From Oscillospiraceae bacterium (GTDB taxonomy: Bacteria > Bacillota > Clostridia > Oscillospirales > Oscillospiraceae): a stretch of DNA of 39,425 nucleotides. The stretch spans positions 1 through 39,425 of the forward strand of contig JAGAQA010000060.1 of assembly GCA_017622995.1 (NCBI GenBank), given 5' to 3'. Positions 14,238-22,609 of the stretch are shown in pieces. The position numbers were made by a program, and so were the translations under genes. The notes beneath the pieces are model-generated. The model was not told the DNA's origin. It saw only the letters and a list, made by a program, of their open reading frames with translations, and searched no databases. Numbering within the stretch: position 1 is the stretch's first letter; every line of letters begins with the position of its first letter.

Positions 14238-15407
14238 TCAATGGAAATAGCCGCGCCCTTTTTCACCGCGTTTGTTCCGCCGTTTGTTGCGGTACAGGGC
14301 CTGATCGGCGGCGCCAATCAGGTCGGGGATGGTCAGGGCGGGATCATAATAGGCCAGGCCCATGCTGATGGTCAGCTCGTAGGGCTTTCCTGAGGAGGCA
14401 TTGAAGGCATCCAGGGCATCCAGCAATTCCTGGCGGAACCGGTCAACCTCCTCGTCATCCCGGGCTTCCAGAACCACAAAAAACTCATCACCGCCGAAAC
14501 GGGAAATAAGGCCCTTGAAACGGGAAGCTACCTGCTTCAGAATCTCGGCCAGCAAAATGAGGGCGGTATCTCCTTCCAGGTGGCCATATTGATCGTTGAT
14601 CCGTTTGAAATCATTGATGTCAATCATATATGTGGCCAGCTTCCGGTCCCCACCGGATTTCTGGCGGTTGATGCATTTGTCCAGGTAATGGAGCATTTTG
14701 GACCGGTTGTTGATCTGGGTCAGGGGGTCAATGGTAATCTGGGCCTGCTGGAGGTTGACAAAGACCTGAACACAGGCCAGAGTGGCGCCCATGCAGGCAA
14801 TGGAAATACCGGTATACAGAGCCTGGATCACACCGGTGATCAGCGGAAAGACCACCAAGGAGGCGATGGACAGATATTCGGACCGGTGGGCATAGTTGGA
14901 TTTCTGGAACAGCGCGTACAGAGAACGCACACCGATCACCACCAGATAGCTGTAGCAAAGCACCAGAAGCAGGGGATACAACGGCCCCTTGGTGTAGCGG
15001 CCCTGTGCGTCAATATAAAAATAGAATTTCCCATAAAGGCTCAGAGGGATGGTGACCAGCTGAATGAGCAGGGGCAGGCTGAAGAGGAACCATCTCCTGC
15101 GGTCATGGAACCAGGTGTCGCCGAATTCACATTCGGCGTAGAGAAAGCCGAGAAAGCTGATGGTGGCGGCAGAGTAGAAGAACAGGACATTCATGATCTC
15201 TACAACCCAGGGGGCGGGACTGATAATCCGGTTTTCCTGCAAACCGCACAGCATATCCAGCAGCGCGTAGACAATCAGGCTGATCAGCAGGCCGCGGAAA
15301 AACCGGGCATTGGGACGGGTATCTCCGTTCCCCATATGGCAGCTGAAAAGGAGCAGTATAATCAGAATGCAGAAGGTATTGATTTCAAGGTAGGAAAGCG
15401 CACGCAC
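14238..15407 (-). CDS. Membrane diguanylate cyclase (GGDEF)
   Basis: 389 residues from GTG 15407 (GGAGGAG at the complement of 15414-15420, 6-base gap). Six or seven membrane helices fill residues 1-220; a GGDEF domain (about 225-380) follows, starting with DPLTQINNR and carrying an intact RFGGDEFF active site near residue 308. The inhibitory RxxD site normally five residues before GGDEF is absent, so product inhibition at that site is not expected. It should make c-di-GMP in response to an unknown membrane signal. A TATAAT (complement of 15438-15443) is a likely -10. The EAL protein 800 bases away would act oppositely, and the sugar transferase on the other side is a plausible output. Confidence 0.92.
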   Translation of the reverse strand: MRALSYLEINTFCILIILLLFSCHMGNGDTRPNARFFRGLLISLIVYALLDMLCGLQENRIISPAPWVVEIMNVLFFYSAATISFLGFLYAECEFGDTWFHDRRRWFLFSLPLLIQLVTIPLSLYGKFYFYIDAQGRYTKGPLYPLLLVLCYSYLVVIGVRSLYALFQKSNYAHRSEYLSIASLVVFPLITGVIQALYTGISIACMGATLACVQVFVNLQQAQITIDPLTQINNRSKMLHYLDKCINRQKSGGDRKLATYMIDINDFKRINDQYGHLEGDTALILLAEILKQVASRFKGLISRFGGDEFFVVLEARDDEEVDRFRQELLDALDAFNASSGKPYELTISMGLAYYDPALTIPDLIGAADQALYRNKRRNKRGEKGRGYFH

Positions 15408-15586
15408 AGGTTACTCCTCCTTTTACGAGATTTTTTCATTATATCATGCCGTAACTTAGAAAGAAATAGAAAAAATGCATAGGAATTTGGTTGTTTATTC
15501 GTACAAAATCTATTGATTCCCCTGAATTTCTGCTTTTGACCCCCTTGTGCCGCCTATGGGGACGTTTGGGAAGGTGTACAATTCTC

Positions 15587-15614
15587 TTGCCAAAAGAAGA
15601 AAAATGTATATAAT
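15587..15614 (+). promoter_or_regulatory. Predicted promoter of the sugar transferase gene
   Basis: TTGCCA (15587-15592), 16 bases, perfect TATAAT (15609-15614), followed by a leader of about 60 bases. Confidence 0.65.
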
Positions 15615-15681
15615 GGAAAGGAAGAAAACAGTACGAGAAAGCGTTTCCGGCGAAGGGCGGAAATGCGGATGGAGAAAAGCG

Positions 15682-17061
15682 ATGTTTAACAGTCAACAGA
15701 AGCGGCAGGCGCTGCGGACCATCCTTGGCGCGGTGCTGACAGCTGCCAACGGCGCGCTGTTCGCGCTGATGTGGTTTCATTTCTATAAAATGAAGATGTA
15801 TATTTTCCCCTTCTTTGCCAAGGGCGACTATATTGTCATCTTTCTGTACACGGCGCTGTATCTGCTGTTTGCCCGGCTCTACGGCGGATTCGACATCACC
15901 TTTCACTCCGCGGGGGAGCTTACCTATTCTCACGCGGTGGCGGCGGTATTGAGCTGCGGCATTCTGTATCTGGTCACGGCGCTGCTGATGCGCGCGGTGC
16001 CGGAGGTGCTGCCCATGCTGGGCCTGGTGGCGTCCTCCGTAGCGGCGGGAGCAATCTGGGCCTTTGTCTCCAAGCGCCTGACGGAAAAGCTGCTGTCCGC
16101 CCGGCCCACCCTGCTGATTTACGACAACCCGGAAGCCAGAGACGACGGCGAGGCGATTCTCAAAAGCCTTCCCAGTGTGTTCCGGCTGCTGGGCAGCGTA
16201 TCCACCGAAGCGGGAAGCGAAGCCCTCTATCGCTGCATCGCGGAAAAGAATGCCCGGGCGGTGATGCTCTGCGGCATCCCCTCCAGCCTGCGCAATGACC
16301 TGGTTAAATACTGCATTGATCACAATGTGGAATGCTATGTCCGGCCAAATATCGGTGACTTCCTGATCAAGGGCGCCCAGTCCATGCAGCTGGACAATCT
16401 GCCGGTGCTGCTGTGCCACCGGTCCAGCCCGTCCATCTGGTATCTGGCGGTCAAGCGGCTCATGGACATTGTGCTGAGCCTTGCGGCGCTGGTGCTGTTC
16501 AGCCCCTTTATGCTCCTCACGGCGATTCTCATCAAAGCCTACGATGGCGGCCCTGTGCTCTACAAGCAGCTGCGGCTGACAAAGGACCGGAAGGAATTCT
16601 ATGTGTATAAGTTCCGCAGTATGCGGGTGGACGCGGAAAAGGACGGCGTGGCCCGTTTGGCCCAGACCAACGACGACCGGATTACCCCTGTGGGCAAGGT
16701 AATCCGGATGCTGCGCATTGACGAAATGCCCCAGCTTTTCTGCATCCTCCGGGGAGATATGACCATCGTGGGTCCCCGGCCGGAGCGGCCCCAGATTGCG
16801 GAGCAGTATGAGAAGGAGATGCCGGAATTTGCCCTGCGGCTCCAGGCGAAAGCGGGGCTGACGGGGCTTGCCCAGGTCTACGGCAAATACAACACCACCC
16901 CCTACAACAAGCTGCAAATGGATTTGCAGTACATCGGTTCCATGGGGATTGTGACGGATCTGAAGATCATGTTCGCCACCATCAAGATTCTCTTCATGCC
17001 GGAATCCACCGAGGGCGTGGCCCAGGGCCAGGTCACGGCGGAAAAGAAAGAAAAGGAATAA
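15682..17061 (+). CDS. Polyprenyl-phosphate glycosyl-1-phosphate transferase (exopolysaccharide priming)
   Basis: 459 residues from ATG 15682 (GGAG 7 bases upstream); longer in-frame starts have no ribosome site. Four N-terminal membrane helices (about 10-125), a cytoplasmic Rossmann-like region, then a fifth hydrophobic segment (about 260-285) opening the bacterial sugar transferase domain (PF02397). Motifs are YKFRSM, the DE of RIDEMPQL, and GDMTIVGPRPERP. Such enzymes place the first sugar phosphate on undecaprenyl phosphate in capsule or exopolysaccharide synthesis. It stands alone here: no other polysaccharide gene is adjacent, though CapE and a GT4 enzyme lie about 17 kb away. Confidence 0.92.
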   Translation: MFNSQQKRQALRTILGAVLTAANGALFALMWFHFYKMKMYIFPFFAKGDYIVIFLYTALYLLFARLYGGFDITFHSAGELTYSHAVAAVLSCGILYLVTALLMRAVPEVLPMLGLVASSVAAGAIWAFVSKRLTEKLLSARPTLLIYDNPEARDDGEAILKSLPSVFRLLGSVSTEAGSEALYRCIAEKNARAVMLCGIPSSLRNDLVKYCIDHNVECYVRPNIGDFLIKGAQSMQLDNLPVLLCHRSSPSIWYLAVKRLMDIVLSLAALVLFSPFMLLTAILIKAYDGGPVLYKQLRLTKDRKEFYVYKFRSMRVDAEKDGVARLAQTNDDRITPVGKVIRMLRIDEMPQLFCILRGDMTIVGPRPERPQIAEQYEKEMPEFALRLQAKAGLTGLAQVYGKYNTTPYNKLQMDLQYIGSMGIVTDLKIMFATIKILFMPESTEGVAQGQVTAEKKEKE

Positions 17062-17069
17062 GAACCTCC

Positions 17070-17394
17070 AGCGCCCGGGCGGCTTGCCCGGGCGCTCAGA
17101 CTGTCAAAAGCCTCGCAGAGTTTGCTGCGTCAGCAGCAAAAGGAATTCAGAACATTTTCTGCCGGGGCGCGTACCTGGCAGAAAATACATCTCAGGCTGC
17201 AAGTGCGGTGCGTCGCGCAGCGAATCTAATGGAACAATTGCCAGTGGCAATTGCTCCATAATATATGGAATTTGTTCGCCTATGGCGAACAAATTATGCG
17301 CGCGGCAGACTGCAAAAACTGTCGGAAAAGCCCGGAGGGATTTTCCGACAAGCGAAGCGCCCGGGCGGCTTGCCCGGGCGCGTTTCCGTCTGCC
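17070..17394. repeat. Second chain of hairpins, framed by two copies of one GC-rich hairpin
   Basis: Stems in order: 17070-17080 with 17086-17096; TTTGCTGC 17121-17128 with 17133-17140; 17154-17163 with 17177-17186; 17229-17242 with 17246-17259 (one mismatch); a perfect 12-bp stem 17269-17280 with 17284-17295; GTCGGAAAA 17321-17329 with 17341-17349; 17357-17366 with 17372-17381. The last repeats the first exactly (AGCGCCCGGGC-GGCTT-GCCCGGGCGC at 17070-17095 and 17356-17381). GGCAGAC 17304-17310 also pairs with 17388-17394 around the last two. The first hairpin may end transcription of the sugar transferase. No gene is seen between 17062 and 17554. Confidence 0.75.
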
Positions 17395-17554
17395 CGGCAG
17401 CCACAGGAACCGCAGCCCCTCCTGACTGCCGGTTTTCGGTAGATTCTGGGATTTTTTGCACAAAGAATATCGATAAAAATGGAGGGAATTGTTGGAAATG
17501 AGCAAAAAATACGAAAAATCCTGTTGCTACGGCAACAAAAAGAAAAGAAAGGTG

Positions 17555-17583
17555 TTGATATTATGATTCGGATAAATTAGAAT
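17555..17583 (+). promoter_or_regulatory. Predicted promoter of the rnf-nrf gene cluster
   Basis: TTGATA (17555-17560), 17 bases, TAGAAT (17578-17583); both five of six to consensus. A small hairpin GCCC-TTT-GGGC (17610-17620) lies in the leader before rnfC. Confidence 0.65.
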
Positions 17584-17658
17584 AGAAACGTATCAATTCT
17601 CGGACTATGCCCTTTGGGCGATTCCGTGGAAATTTTGAGTGAATAAGGAGAGGTGTAC

Positions 17659-18990
17659 ATGGAAGTTAAGACATTCCATGGCGGTGTTCATCCCGCGGGC
17701 CACAAGGAGCTTTCCCAGGAAAGCGCTTTGCAGCCCCTGCTCCCTCAGGGCGAACTGGTCTATATGACCAATCAGCACATTGGCAAGCCTGCCACGCCTG
17801 TTGTTCAGAAGGGTGACAAGGTTCTGGCCGGTCAGGTGATCGCTGAGGCCGGAGGGTTCGTGTCCGCCAACATTCATAGCTCCGTGTCCGGCACGGTCAA
17901 GGCGGTGGAGCCCCGAAAGAACGCCTCCGGCGGCAGCGCGATGGCCATTGTGGTGGAAAACGACGGAGCCTACACCCTGGCGGAGGGCGTGGGACAGGAG
18001 CTGGCGGATGTGGAGGCCCTGACCAATCAGGAGCTGCTTGCCAAGGTGCGCAATGCCGGTATTGTCGGCATGGGCGGCGCCGGATTCCCCACCCATGTGA
18101 AGCTGACGGTGAAGGAGCCGGAGAAGATCCGCTTTGTCATTGCCAACGGCGCCGAGTGCGAGCCCTATATCACCTGTGATGATCAGCTGATGCAGACCAA
18201 GTCAAAGGAGATCGTAGCCGGTATGGAGCTGATCCTGCGGCTGTTCCCCAATGCGGAGGGCATCGTGGTCATTGAGAACAACAAGCCCAAGGCCATCGCC
18301 GCCATGCAGGAGGCCGCAAAGGGCACCCAGCGTGTCAGCGTCATGCCTGTGCAGACCAAGTACCCCCAGGGCGGCGAGCGGTCCCTCATCAGCATCATCG
18401 CCCAGAAGCACCTGAAGCTGGGTATGCTGCCTGCGGATGCCGGCTGTGTGGTGGACAATGTGGCCACCATCTACGCCATCTACCGGGCCGTATACTTTAA
18501 TGAGCCTCTGATGGAGCGCGGCTTTACCGTATCCGGCGACGCCGTGGAAAAGCCCGGCAACTTTATTGTCAAAATCGGCACCAGCCACCGGGAGCTGGTG
18601 GAGGCTGCCGGCGGCTTCAAGCTGACCCCCAAAAAGGTGCTGTCCGGCGGCCCCATGATGGGCTTTGCCATGACCACCCTGGATGCCCCCATCTGCAAGA
18701 ACAACAACGCGCTGACCACCCTGAGCTTTGACGATGTGGAGGTGGCCCAGAAGCAGATGACTGCCTGCCTGCGCTGCGGCCGGTGCAGCCGGGTGTGCCC
18801 CCTGGGCCTCAGCCCCCAGCTGATGCAGGTGGCCGCCCAGCGGAAGGACTACGAGCGCTACGAAAAGCACCTGTACGGCCTGGAATGCATCGCCTGCGGC
18901 TGCTGCACCTACAATTGCCCTGCCAAGCGTCCGCTGATGCAGCTGTTTAAGCAGACCAAGGCGGAAATCATGGCAATGAAGAAACGTTAA
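17659..18990 (+). CDS. rnfC: Rnf electron transport complex subunit C
   Basis: 443 residues from ATG 17659 (AAGGAGAGG upstream, about 8-base gap). The N-terminal barrel-like part is followed by the nucleotide/FMN-binding segment GMGGAGFPTHVKL (about residue 136) and two [4Fe-4S] motifs near the C-terminus, CLRCGRCSRVCP and CIACGCCTYNCP. RnfC is the peripheral cytoplasmic subunit where NAD+/NADH reacts. First gene of a cluster with gaps of 3-15 bases. Confidence 0.96.
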   Translation: MEVKTFHGGVHPAGHKELSQESALQPLLPQGELVYMTNQHIGKPATPVVQKGDKVLAGQVIAEAGGFVSANIHSSVSGTVKAVEPRKNASGGSAMAIVVENDGAYTLAEGVGQELADVEALTNQELLAKVRNAGIVGMGGAGFPTHVKLTVKEPEKIRFVIANGAECEPYITCDDQLMQTKSKEIVAGMELILRLFPNAEGIVVIENNKPKAIAAMQEAAKGTQRVSVMPVQTKYPQGGERSLISIIAQKHLKLGMLPADAGCVVDNVATIYAIYRAVYFNEPLMERGFTVSGDAVEKPGNFIVKIGTSHRELVEAAGGFKLTPKKVLSGGPMMGFAMTTLDAPICKNNNALTTLSFDDVEVAQKQMTACLRCGRCSRVCPLGLSPQLMQVAAQRKDYERYEKHLYGLECIACGCCTYNCPAKRPLMQLFKQTKAEIMAMKKR

Positions 18991-19004
18991 AGGAGGAGAC
19001 GGAA

Positions 19005-20540
19005 ATGGAAGAATTGTACAATGTCTCTTCAGCCCCCCATGTGCGCAGCCCGCTGACCACAAAGGGCGTTATGACCGATGTGCTGATCGCCCTGCTCCCC
19101 ACCGCCGTTATGGGCGTTTGGGTCCACGGCTTCCCCGCATTCCTGGTGATTGCCCTGAGCATGTGCAGCGCCGTGGTGACGGAATATCTGTTTGACCTGG
19201 CAACCCACCGGAAAAACACGGTGAATGATTGCTCCGCTATGGTCACTGGCCTGCTGCTGGCCCTGACCCTGCCTGCCCAGGTGCCGGTATACATCCCGGT
19301 TCTTGGCTCCGTGTTCGCAATCCTGGTGGTCAAGTGCCTCTTCGGCGGCCTGGGCCACAACATTATGAACCCTGCCCTGGCAGGCCGCAGCTTCCTGCTG
19401 ATCTCCTTTGGCAGCCTGATGACGGTTTACAGCGTAGACGGTGTTTCCGCCGCCACCCCCCTTGCCGAGCTGGCCGCGGGAAAAGCGGTGGATCTGCTGC
19501 CTCTGTTTACGGGCTTCTCCAGCGGTGTCATCGGCTCCTCCGCCATCGCGCTGATCGCCGGCGGCATTTACCTGCTGCTCTCCGGCGGCATTACCTGGGA
19601 GATTCCCGTGTCCATGATCGGTTCCACCTGGCTGTTCCTGGCGATTTTCGGCGGCCATGGTCTGAATCCTGCCTACATCCTGCCCCAGCTGCTGGGCGGC
19701 GGCCTGCTGATGGCGGCCTTCTTTATGGCTACCGATCCCGTGTCCTGCCCCTCTACCCGGGACGGCCAGCTGGCCTTCGGCGCCTTTGCCGGTATTCTCA
19801 TCGGCCTGTTCCGTGTCAAGGGCGCGTCTCCCGACTCCACCACCTACGCCGTACTGCTGGCGGATCTCTTCGGCCCCATTATTGATGACCTGATTATTCC
19901 CCTGCCCTTCGGCTACCGCATCCCCAAGGATCGGAAGAAGGCCATTCCCAAGCCTGTGTTTATTCTGCTGAGCATCACCCTGGTGGCGGGCCTTGCCCTC
20001 AGCGCCGTTTACGGAATGACGGCGGGGACCATCGAGCAGAACAAGGCAGCCGCCAACAAGGAGGCGTTCATGGCTGTGGTGCCGGATGCCGTGGACTTCA
20101 AGGTGGACGACACCTTCAAGACGGCCCTTTCTGAGCACGAGGGCGTTTACGGTGAGGGCTTCGGCTCCGCCAGCATTGAGTCCGCCGTGGTTGGCACCGA
20201 CAGCGCCGGAAATGTGGTGGGCTATGCCGTAACCGTCTTCAACGCCGACAGCTACGACGGCGGCCTGAAGCTGGTGGTGGGCATCTCTGCCGACGGTACC
20301 GTCAACGGCATCTCCTTCACGGAGCTCCACGATACCCCGGGTATGGGTATGCGCTGCGGTGATCCGGAATTCAAGGATCAGTTCGCCGGTGTGAAGGTAT
20401 CCAAGTTTATCCTGAATAAGAGCGGCGGTTCCACCGCAGATGACGAGATCGACTCCGTTTCCGGCGCGTCCGTCACATCCGGTGCCGTGGTCAACGCCGT
20501 CAATGCCGCGCTGGACTTCGTGTCCGCACGGATCGGTTAA
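19005..20540 (+). CDS. Fused Rnf subunits D and G
   Basis: 511 residues, against about 310-350 for RnfD and 180-200 for RnfG. Residues 1-310 are RnfD: about nine membrane helices, GGLGHNIMNPALAGR, the flavinylation region DGVSAATPL (Thr about 151, SAAT in place of the usual SGAT) and SCPSTRDGQ. A helix at about 322-345 matches the RnfG anchor, and residues about 375-505 are the RnfG FMN-binding domain with HDTPGMG and the covalent FMN site SGASVT (Thr about 491). No stop or frameshift separates them, and there is no separate rnfG, so one polypeptide supplies both flavin carriers. AGGAGG precedes ATG 19005 by 8 bases. Confidence 0.93.
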   Translation: MEELYNVSSAPHVRSPLTTKGVMTDVLIALLPTAVMGVWVHGFPAFLVIALSMCSAVVTEYLFDLATHRKNTVNDCSAMVTGLLLALTLPAQVPVYIPVLGSVFAILVVKCLFGGLGHNIMNPALAGRSFLLISFGSLMTVYSVDGVSAATPLAELAAGKAVDLLPLFTGFSSGVIGSSAIALIAGGIYLLLSGGITWEIPVSMIGSTWLFLAIFGGHGLNPAYILPQLLGGGLLMAAFFMATDPVSCPSTRDGQLAFGAFAGILIGLFRVKGASPDSTTYAVLLADLFGPIIDDLIIPLPFGYRIPKDRKKAIPKPVFILLSITLVAGLALSAVYGMTAGTIEQNKAAANKEAFMAVVPDAVDFKVDDTFKTALSEHEGVYGEGFGSASIESAVVGTDSAGNVVGYAVTVFNADSYDGGLKLVVGISADGTVNGISFTELHDTPGMGMRCGDPEFKDQFAGVKVSKFILNKSGGSTADDEIDSVSGASVTSGAVVNAVNAALDFVSARIG

Positions 20541-20551
20541 GGAGGGAACCT

Positions 20552-21214
20552 ATGAAACCCTATCTGGAACGAATCAAAAACGGCCTGCTCACGGAAAATC
20601 CCGTGTTCGTGCTGATGCTGGGCATGTGCCCGACCCTGGCTGTTACCACCTCCGCCATCAATGGCTTCGGCATGGGCGTGTCCTCCCTGGTGGTTCTGGC
20701 CGTTTCCAACCTGGTGATTTCTCTGCTGCGGAAGATCATTCCCGATGAAGTGCGGCTGCCCGCCTTCATCGTGGTGGTTGCCTCCTTCGTGACCGTGGTG
20801 GAGCTGCTGATGGAGGCGTACATCCCCTCCCTGTACGCGGCGCTGGGTATTTACATCCCCCTGATCGTGGTTAACTGCATCATTCTGGGCCGTGCGGAAG
20901 CCTATGCTTCCAAAAATCCGCCCATCGTCAGCCTGTTTGACGGCATCGGTATGGGCCTGGGCTTTACCGTAGCCCTGACCATCATCGGCGCCATCCGGGA
21001 GCTCCTGGGCAATGGTTCCATCTTTGGCCTGAAGATCCCCGGGTATGAGCCCATGGCATTCTTCGTCCGGGCCCCCGGCGCCTTCCTGGTGCTGGCCGTG
21101 TTGGTGGCCATTATGAATGCCGTCGGCATCAAGAACCGTGCCAACAAGATGACAGAGGGCTGCGACGGCTGCTGCGCCAGCTGCGCCGCTGCCTGCGACA
21201 AGAAGGAGGGCTAA
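20552..21214 (+). CDS. rnfE: Rnf electron transport complex subunit E
   Basis: 220 residues, six membrane helices, with the RnfE/NqrD motifs LGMCPTLAVT near the start and INCxILGRAEA-like VVNCIILGRAEAYAS in the middle. The C-terminus carries a cysteine cluster (CDGCCASCAAACDKK) beyond the usual end of the family, facing the cytoplasm by prediction and of unknown use. AAGGAGGG upstream of ATG 20552. RnfE and RnfA together hold a membrane-embedded iron centre. Confidence 0.95.
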   Translation: MKPYLERIKNGLLTENPVFVLMLGMCPTLAVTTSAINGFGMGVSSLVVLAVSNLVISLLRKIIPDEVRLPAFIVVVASFVTVVELLMEAYIPSLYAALGIYIPLIVVNCIILGRAEAYASKNPPIVSLFDGIGMGLGFTVALTIIGAIRELLGNGSIFGLKIPGYEPMAFFVRAPGAFLVLAVLVAIMNAVGIKNRANKMTEGCDGCCASCAAACDKKEG

Positions 21215-21217
21215 CGC

Positions 21218-21793
21218 GTGTCCAGTCTCATTTTGATCATTGTCACCACAGCCCTGGTCAACAACGTGGTGCTGAGCCAGTTCCTGGGCATCTGCTCCTT
21301 CCTGGGGGTTTCCTCCCAGAAGAAGGCATCCCTGTCCCTGGGTCTGGCGGTTATGGCGGTGCTGACCGTATCTTCCGCTGTGGCAAACCTGCTGTATACC
21401 TATGCTCTGGCGCCTCTGGGCCTGGATTACCTGAAGACCATTGTCTTCATCCTGGTCATTGCCGCCCTGGTTCAGATGGTGGAAATGTTCCTGAAGAAGA
21501 ATGCCCACGCCATCTATCAGTCCCTGGGCATCTATCTGCCCCTCATCACCACCAACTGCGCGGTGCTGGGTGTGGCGCTGACCAACGTGCAGAATGGCTA
21601 TAACCTGCTGCAGAGCATCTTCGCCGGGTTCGGCACGGCTCTGGGCTACACCATCGCCATTGTCCTGCTGGCTGAAGTCCGGGAGCACCTGGACGAGGAA
21701 GCCATTCCCGCTCCTTTCCGGGGGGCCCCCATCGTTCTGCTGTGCGCAACCCTGATGGCAATGGCCTTCATGGGCTTCAGCGGTCTGGCGTAA
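21218..21793 (+). CDS. rnfA: Rnf electron transport complex subunit A
   Basis: 191 residues from GTG 21218 (AAGGAGGG 21203-21210, 7-base gap), six membrane helices. Family motifs: NNVVLSQFLGICSFLG and LPLITTNCAVLGVAL; the two cysteines in these motifs are the expected ligands of the intramembrane Fe centre shared with RnfE. It starts 3 bases after rnfE. Confidence 0.96.
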   Translation: MSSLILIIVTTALVNNVVLSQFLGICSFLGVSSQKKASLSLGLAVMAVLTVSSAVANLLYTYALAPLGLDYLKTIVFILVIAALVQMVEMFLKKNAHAIYQSLGIYLPLITTNCAVLGVALTNVQNGYNLLQSIFAGFGTALGYTIAIVLLAEVREHLDEEAIPAPFRGAPIVLLCATLMAMAFMGFSGLA

Positions 21794-21805
21794 GGAGGAC
21801 TTGAT

Positions 21806-22597
21806 ATGCAGGGAATCATCATTGCAACTCTGGTTGTGGGCGTTGTGGGCCTGGTTCTGGGCCTGGCGCTGGTCACCGCCAGTAAGAAATTCTATGTGGA
21901 AGTGGACGACCGGGTCACCAAGGTCCGGGAGTGCCTCCGGGGCGCCAACTGCGGCGCCTGCGGCTATGCCGGCTGTGATGCGCTGGCTGAGACCATTGTA
22001 AAGGGCGATGCCCGGGTGGATGCCTGCCCCGGCAACAGCACCGAGAACATTGCCAAAATTGCCGCCATTCTGGGCAAGGAAACCGTTCACCAGAATCCCC
22101 AGGTGGCATATATCCGCTGTGCCGGCACCTGCGATGCCACGAAGGCCAAGGCAAACTATGTGGGCATTCCCGACTGCCGGGCCGCGGTGCTCAGCGGCGG
22201 TCTGGGCTTTATGTCCTGTGACTACGGCTGCCTGGGGCTGGGAAGCTGCATGGCTGTGTGTCCCGAAAAGGCCATCAGTATTGTTGACGGCATTGCCCGG
22301 GTGGACAGCCGCAAGTGCATCGGCTGCGGTATGTGTGCCAAGACCTGTCCCAAGCACGTGATTGAGATGCATGAGCGCACCGCGAAGGTGGCGGTCTCCT
22401 GCTCCAATATGGACCGGGGCCCTGCTGTGAAGAAGGTATGCTCCGCCGGCTGCATCGGCTGCGGCATCTGCGCCAAGCAGTGCGAGCAGGGTGCGGTTAC
22501 CCTGGAAAACAACCTGGCCCGGGTGGATCAGGAGAAGTGCGTGGGCTGCGGCAAGTGTGTGGAAAAGTGCCCCACCAAGGCCATCCACTTTGTATAA
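21806..22597 (+). CDS. rnfB: Rnf electron transport complex subunit B, polyferredoxin
   Basis: 263 residues: one N-terminal membrane helix (3-25), then the Fe-S domain C-L-R-G-A-N-C-G-A-C-G-Y-A-G-C, and C-terminal ferredoxin motifs (CLGLGSCMAVCP, CIGCGMCAKTCP, CIGCGICAKQC, CVGCGKCVEKCP). It accepts electrons from reduced ferredoxin on the cytoplasmic side. Last rnf gene in this cluster; nrfA begins 12 bases later. Confidence 0.96.
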   Translation: MQGIIIATLVVGVVGLVLGLALVTASKKFYVEVDDRVTKVRECLRGANCGACGYAGCDALAETIVKGDARVDACPGNSTENIAKIAAILGKETVHQNPQVAYIRCAGTCDATKAKANYVGIPDCRAAVLSGGLGFMSCDYGCLGLGSCMAVCPEKAISIVDGIARVDSRKCIGCGMCAKTCPKHVIEMHERTAKVAVSCSNMDRGPAVKKVCSAGCIGCGICAKQCEQGAVTLENNLARVDQEKCVGCGKCVEKCPTKAIHFV

Positions 22598-22609
22598 GGA
22601 GGAATGAAT

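Noticed and set aside
13588-14393. Plus-strand open frames across the tRNA-linked repeats (with peptides such as GAGNRTRT)
   Set aside because: They translate the repeat units and the antisense of tRNA-Leu; such peptides are a known source of false proteins near tRNAs.
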